Source of the DNA: Clostridium bovifaecis
Lineage (GTDB): Bacteria; Bacillota; Clostridia; Clostridiales; Clostridiaceae
Direction: 5' to 3'
Assembly (NCBI GenBank): GCA_009738435.1
Contig: CP046522.1
Span: 1,023,249 to 1,087,248 of the forward strand
DNA: 64,000 bases
The notes beneath the pieces were generated by a model. The model had not been told where the DNA came from and made no database searches. It saw only the letters and a program-made list of their open reading frames with translations. This document shows, piece after piece, positions 61,657 through 64,000 of this stretch. The translations under genes and the position numbers were made by a program. The stretch's first letter is position 1. Each line of letters begins with the position of its first letter.

Positions 61657-62934
61657 ATGGTTGCTTTATTGATGGCCGTACTAATGATATCTTTGTTTTT
61701 AGGCTTTCCATTAATGGTTGGACTGCTTTTGGGTCCATTAGCAGTATTAACAGTATATATGCCTGATATCCAACCCTTTTGGCTGACCGGACAGGTATCA
61801 GCAGGAGTGGAATCCTTTGTACTGATGGCAGTTCCTATGTTCATATTTGCTGCAGATATAATGGGAACAGGCCAAACTTCTAACAGACTTTTAGATTTTG
61901 TGAATACCTTTGTTGGCCATATTAAGGGGGGGCTAGCTATTACTACAGCAGCAACATGTACCCTATTTGGGGCAATATCAGGATCTACTCAGGCAACTGT
62001 TGTAGCCGTTGGCAAGCCAATGCATGAAAAGCTTCTTAAAGTTGGTTATAGAGGAAGTGACGTATATGCACTTATTATTAACTCTGCTAATATTGCATTA
62101 CTTATTCCGCCAAGTGTTGTAATGATTATGTATGCTGTTATGACTGGTGTATCTGTAGGAGAATTATTTATAGCGGGTGTAGGTCCTGGTTTGCTGGTTT
62201 TATTTTTCTTTAGTATCTATAATTATTTCGATGCTAAGCGTAAGAACATACCAGTTATGGCAAAGTCAACTTGGTCAGAAAAATTAGCTATTACTAAGAA
62301 AGCATTACTACCTCTAGGGTTCCCAGCTATTATAGTTGGAGGTATTTATCTAGGATTGTTTAGCCCTACTGAGGCTGCTGCTGCTTCAGTTTTGTATGCT
62401 GCTATTCTTGAGTTGTTTGTATATAAATCTATCACTTTTAAGGACATTCCTAAAATCGCTTTATCATCAGGTATGGTTACTGCAGTTGTATTTATACTAG
62501 TTGCTGCAGGCATGGGATTTGCTTGGATAATTTCTTTAGCAAGAATACCACAATTAATTACTTCAACTCTACTTGGACCTAATCCATCTGCTTATACCGT
62601 ATTATGGGTGGTTACTGCGGCCTTCTTTATAGGATGTATGTTCTGTGACCAATTAGTAGTAATCATAATATTAGCTCCAATTTTCGCTGGACCTGCAATA
62701 GCCGCTGGTATTGACCCAATTCATCTAGGAATTGTAATTACCCTACAAGCTGCAATTGGCTCTGCAACTCCACCTTTTGGGTGTAATATATTCACCGCTG
62801 CTGCTGTTTTCAAAAGACCATATTTGGAGATTATTAGGAATACGGCACCATACTTTGTTATGTACGCTGCAATTTCAGCAATAATGATCTACTTCCCACA
62901 GATTGCTTTGGTAACAAGAAATTTGTTGTATTAA
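61657..62934 (+). CDS. dctM: TRAP transporter large permease (DctM)
   Basis: A 425-residue permease with about 12 helices. Landmarks of the family: FGAISGSTQATVVAVGKPM, NSANIALLIPPSVVMIMYAV and TPPFGCNIFTAAAVF. It drives sodium-coupled uptake of the solute delivered by the binding protein. AAGGAGG precedes the start; the solute-binding protein gene follows 17 bases later. Confidence 0.95.
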   Translation: MVALLMAVLMISLFLGFPLMVGLLLGPLAVLTVYMPDIQPFWLTGQVSAGVESFVLMAVPMFIFAADIMGTGQTSNRLLDFVNTFVGHIKGGLAITTAATCTLFGAISGSTQATVVAVGKPMHEKLLKVGYRGSDVYALIINSANIALLIPPSVVMIMYAVMTGVSVGELFIAGVGPGLLVLFFFSIYNYFDAKRKNIPVMAKSTWSEKLAITKKALLPLGFPAIIVGGIYLGLFSPTEAAAASVLYAAILELFVYKSITFKDIPKIALSSGMVTAVVFILVAAGMGFAWIISLARIPQLITSTLLGPNPSAYTVLWVVTAAFFIGCMFCDQLVVIIILAPIFAGPAIAAGIDPIHLGIVITLQAAIGSATPPFGCNIFTAAAVFKRPYLEIIRNTAPYFVMYAAISAIMIYFPQIALVTRNLLY

Positions 62935-62951
62935 ACTAGGGGGGAATAACA

Positions 62952-64000
62952 GTGAAAAAGCGATTATTAACTTTAATTAGTTGTGCAATACTGAGTTTAG
63001 GAATCTTGTCAGGGTGCTCATCAGCTGACATAAATACTAGCGCGGGAGAGACTAAAACCTGGAGAATTGGGCATGAAGAGGTAGCTGGGGGAGTTCAAGA
63101 CCAATATGCAATGGAATTTAAAAGGCTTGTTGAAGAGAGAAGTAATGGGAAAATTGAGGTAGAAGTATATAGAGCGAACGAAATTGGCAGTGCTACTGAT
63201 TATCTAGAGTTTGTACAAGGAGGGCTTTTAAATTTTGCATTAGTCAATCCAGGTAGTAGTGGTACTACAGTGCCTGAAAATAATATATTCTATAATCACT
63301 TTTTATTACCTGAAGATGATAGGGATGTGCAAGAATTTTTAAAGACAAGCGAATCAATAAAGTTGCTAAATGAAATCAATGAAGAAAATGAAATGAAAGT
63401 TCTCGATTGGTTTTATCAAGGATATAATGCATGGACTGCAAATAACGAAATAAGAAAGCCAGCAGATTTTAAAGGAGTAAGTATAAGAACCATGCAATCA
63501 CCTCTTATTGTGGCAAGCTATTCAGCTTACGGAGCCAATCCGACGCCAATGCCTTATATGGAAGTTTATAGCGGACTTCAACTGAAACAGATAGATGCTC
63601 AAGTTAATCCAATTTTTGCAATCCAAGAGATGGGCTTTTATGAAGTTCAAAAATACTTAATTCAAGCAAAACAAGATGGATTCATTTCTGGAATGATAGC
63701 AAATAAGGACTATTATGACAAACTAAGTTCACAAGAGAGGGAAATGTTGAAACAGATAATCGAAGAATTGAATAAGTTTATTTATGATGTAGAAATAGAA
63801 CTTAATGAAAAAGATTAGAATTGATCAGAGAAAATAGTGACATAAAGATAATTGAATTAACATCAGAGGAAAGAGAAGAGTTTAAAAAGGCAAGTGCAGC
63901 TGCTAGAGAGGTATACAGAAAATCAGTTGGTGATAGAGGAAATAAAATATTAGATGGTTTTGAAGCTGAAATAGCAGTACTTGAGAGCAAGAAGAAAAAT
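62952..64000 (+). pseudogene. dctP: TRAP solute-binding lipoprotein (DctP), frameshifted and cut by the window end
   Basis: Extracytoplasmic substrate-binding subunit. Lipoprotein signal with lipobox LSGC (Cys near residue 21), then the DctP fold: WRIGHEEVAGGVQDQYAMEF, GKIEVEVYRANEIGSA, LDWFYQGYNAWTANN, the FKGVSIRTMQSPLI segment with the carboxylate-binding Arg, and IDAQVNPIFAIQEMGFYEV. The frame stops at 63818 in ELNEKD, but adding one A to the run at 63808-63812 restores ELNEKRLELIRENSDIKIIE and an open frame to the window edge (TSEEREEFKKASAAAREVY). GTG start with AGGGGGG upstream. The conserved Arg implies a carboxylate-bearing solute, in line with an N-acyl amino acid. Confidence 0.87.

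Noticed and set aside
1..64000. rRNA, tRNA, CRISPR array, insertion sequence or prophage
   Set aside because: No conserved RNA segments, repeat-spacer series, transposase, integrase or phage structural genes were seen on either strand.

Overview
The window is A+T-rich, densely packed low-GC Gram-positive DNA. It has strong AGGAGG-type ribosome binding sites, frequent GTG and TTG starts, rho-independent terminators and clostridial-type protein families, and it looks like the chromosome of an anaerobic Clostridium-like bacterium. I see no rRNA, tRNA, CRISPR array, insertion sequence or phage genes.

Layout. 1-2.4 kb: end of a YesM/YesN two-component system and two DUF2382 stress-type proteins. 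2.8-4.5 kb: a frameshifted chemotaxis receptor behind a possible motility-sigma promoter. 4.9-13.1 kb: a locus resembling flavin-based extracellular electron transfer (Ndh2 with membrane tail, EetA-like NusG-II protein, polyprenyl diphosphate synthase, FMN-binding protein, CitA/DcuS-type kinase and regulator, lipoprotein fumarate-reductase-like flavoprotein with a flavinylation motif). 13.4-20.2 kb: acetyltransferases, a YbaK/ProX-type deacylase, a methyltransferase, an ABC-F protein behind a leader-peptide attenuator, a frameshifted MFS transporter and an Old Yellow Enzyme remnant. 20.4-25 kb: M29 aminopeptidase, guanine deaminase, a VOC protein and an EFR1-type ferredoxin. 25.4-30.3 kb: a sigma-54 activator and a sigma-54 promoter driving a beta-keto acid cleavage enzyme, a 3-hydroxyacyl-CoA dehydrogenase homologue and a short-chain fatty acid transporter. 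31.4-35.5 kb: an Mrp/NifX/ferredoxin-MinD/DUF134 iron-sulfur operon behind a promoter framed by an 11-bp inverted repeat. 35.7-41 kb: TetM-like GTPase, MATE exporter and a BIG2 surface protein. 41.4-48.2 kb: Xaa-Pro aminopeptidase, htpG under a perfect CIRCE element, an NSS transporter behind an aromatic-rich leader peptide with multi-arm attenuator, and a leucine/phenylalanine dehydrogenase. 48.4-56.3 kb: sensor kinases, an OmpR regulator and an ABC/FtsX exporter. 56.5 kb to the end: methionine gamma-lyase, a PucR regulator, an M20 amidohydrolase and a TRAP transporter. A ~50-bp promoter element is shared by the lyase and the amidohydrolase operon.

Two themes stand out. First, several systems are controlled by cis-acting RNA or operators that can be read directly: two leader-peptide attenuators, CIRCE, a sigma-54 promoter, and operators on the mrp, MATE and ABC promoters. 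Second, four otherwise intact genes are each broken by loss of one base in an A or T run, which suggests homopolymer sequencing error more than biology. The best candidates for undescribed systems are the PucR-flanked lyase/amidohydrolase/TRAP regulon, the sigma-54 keto-acid operon and the two attenuators.
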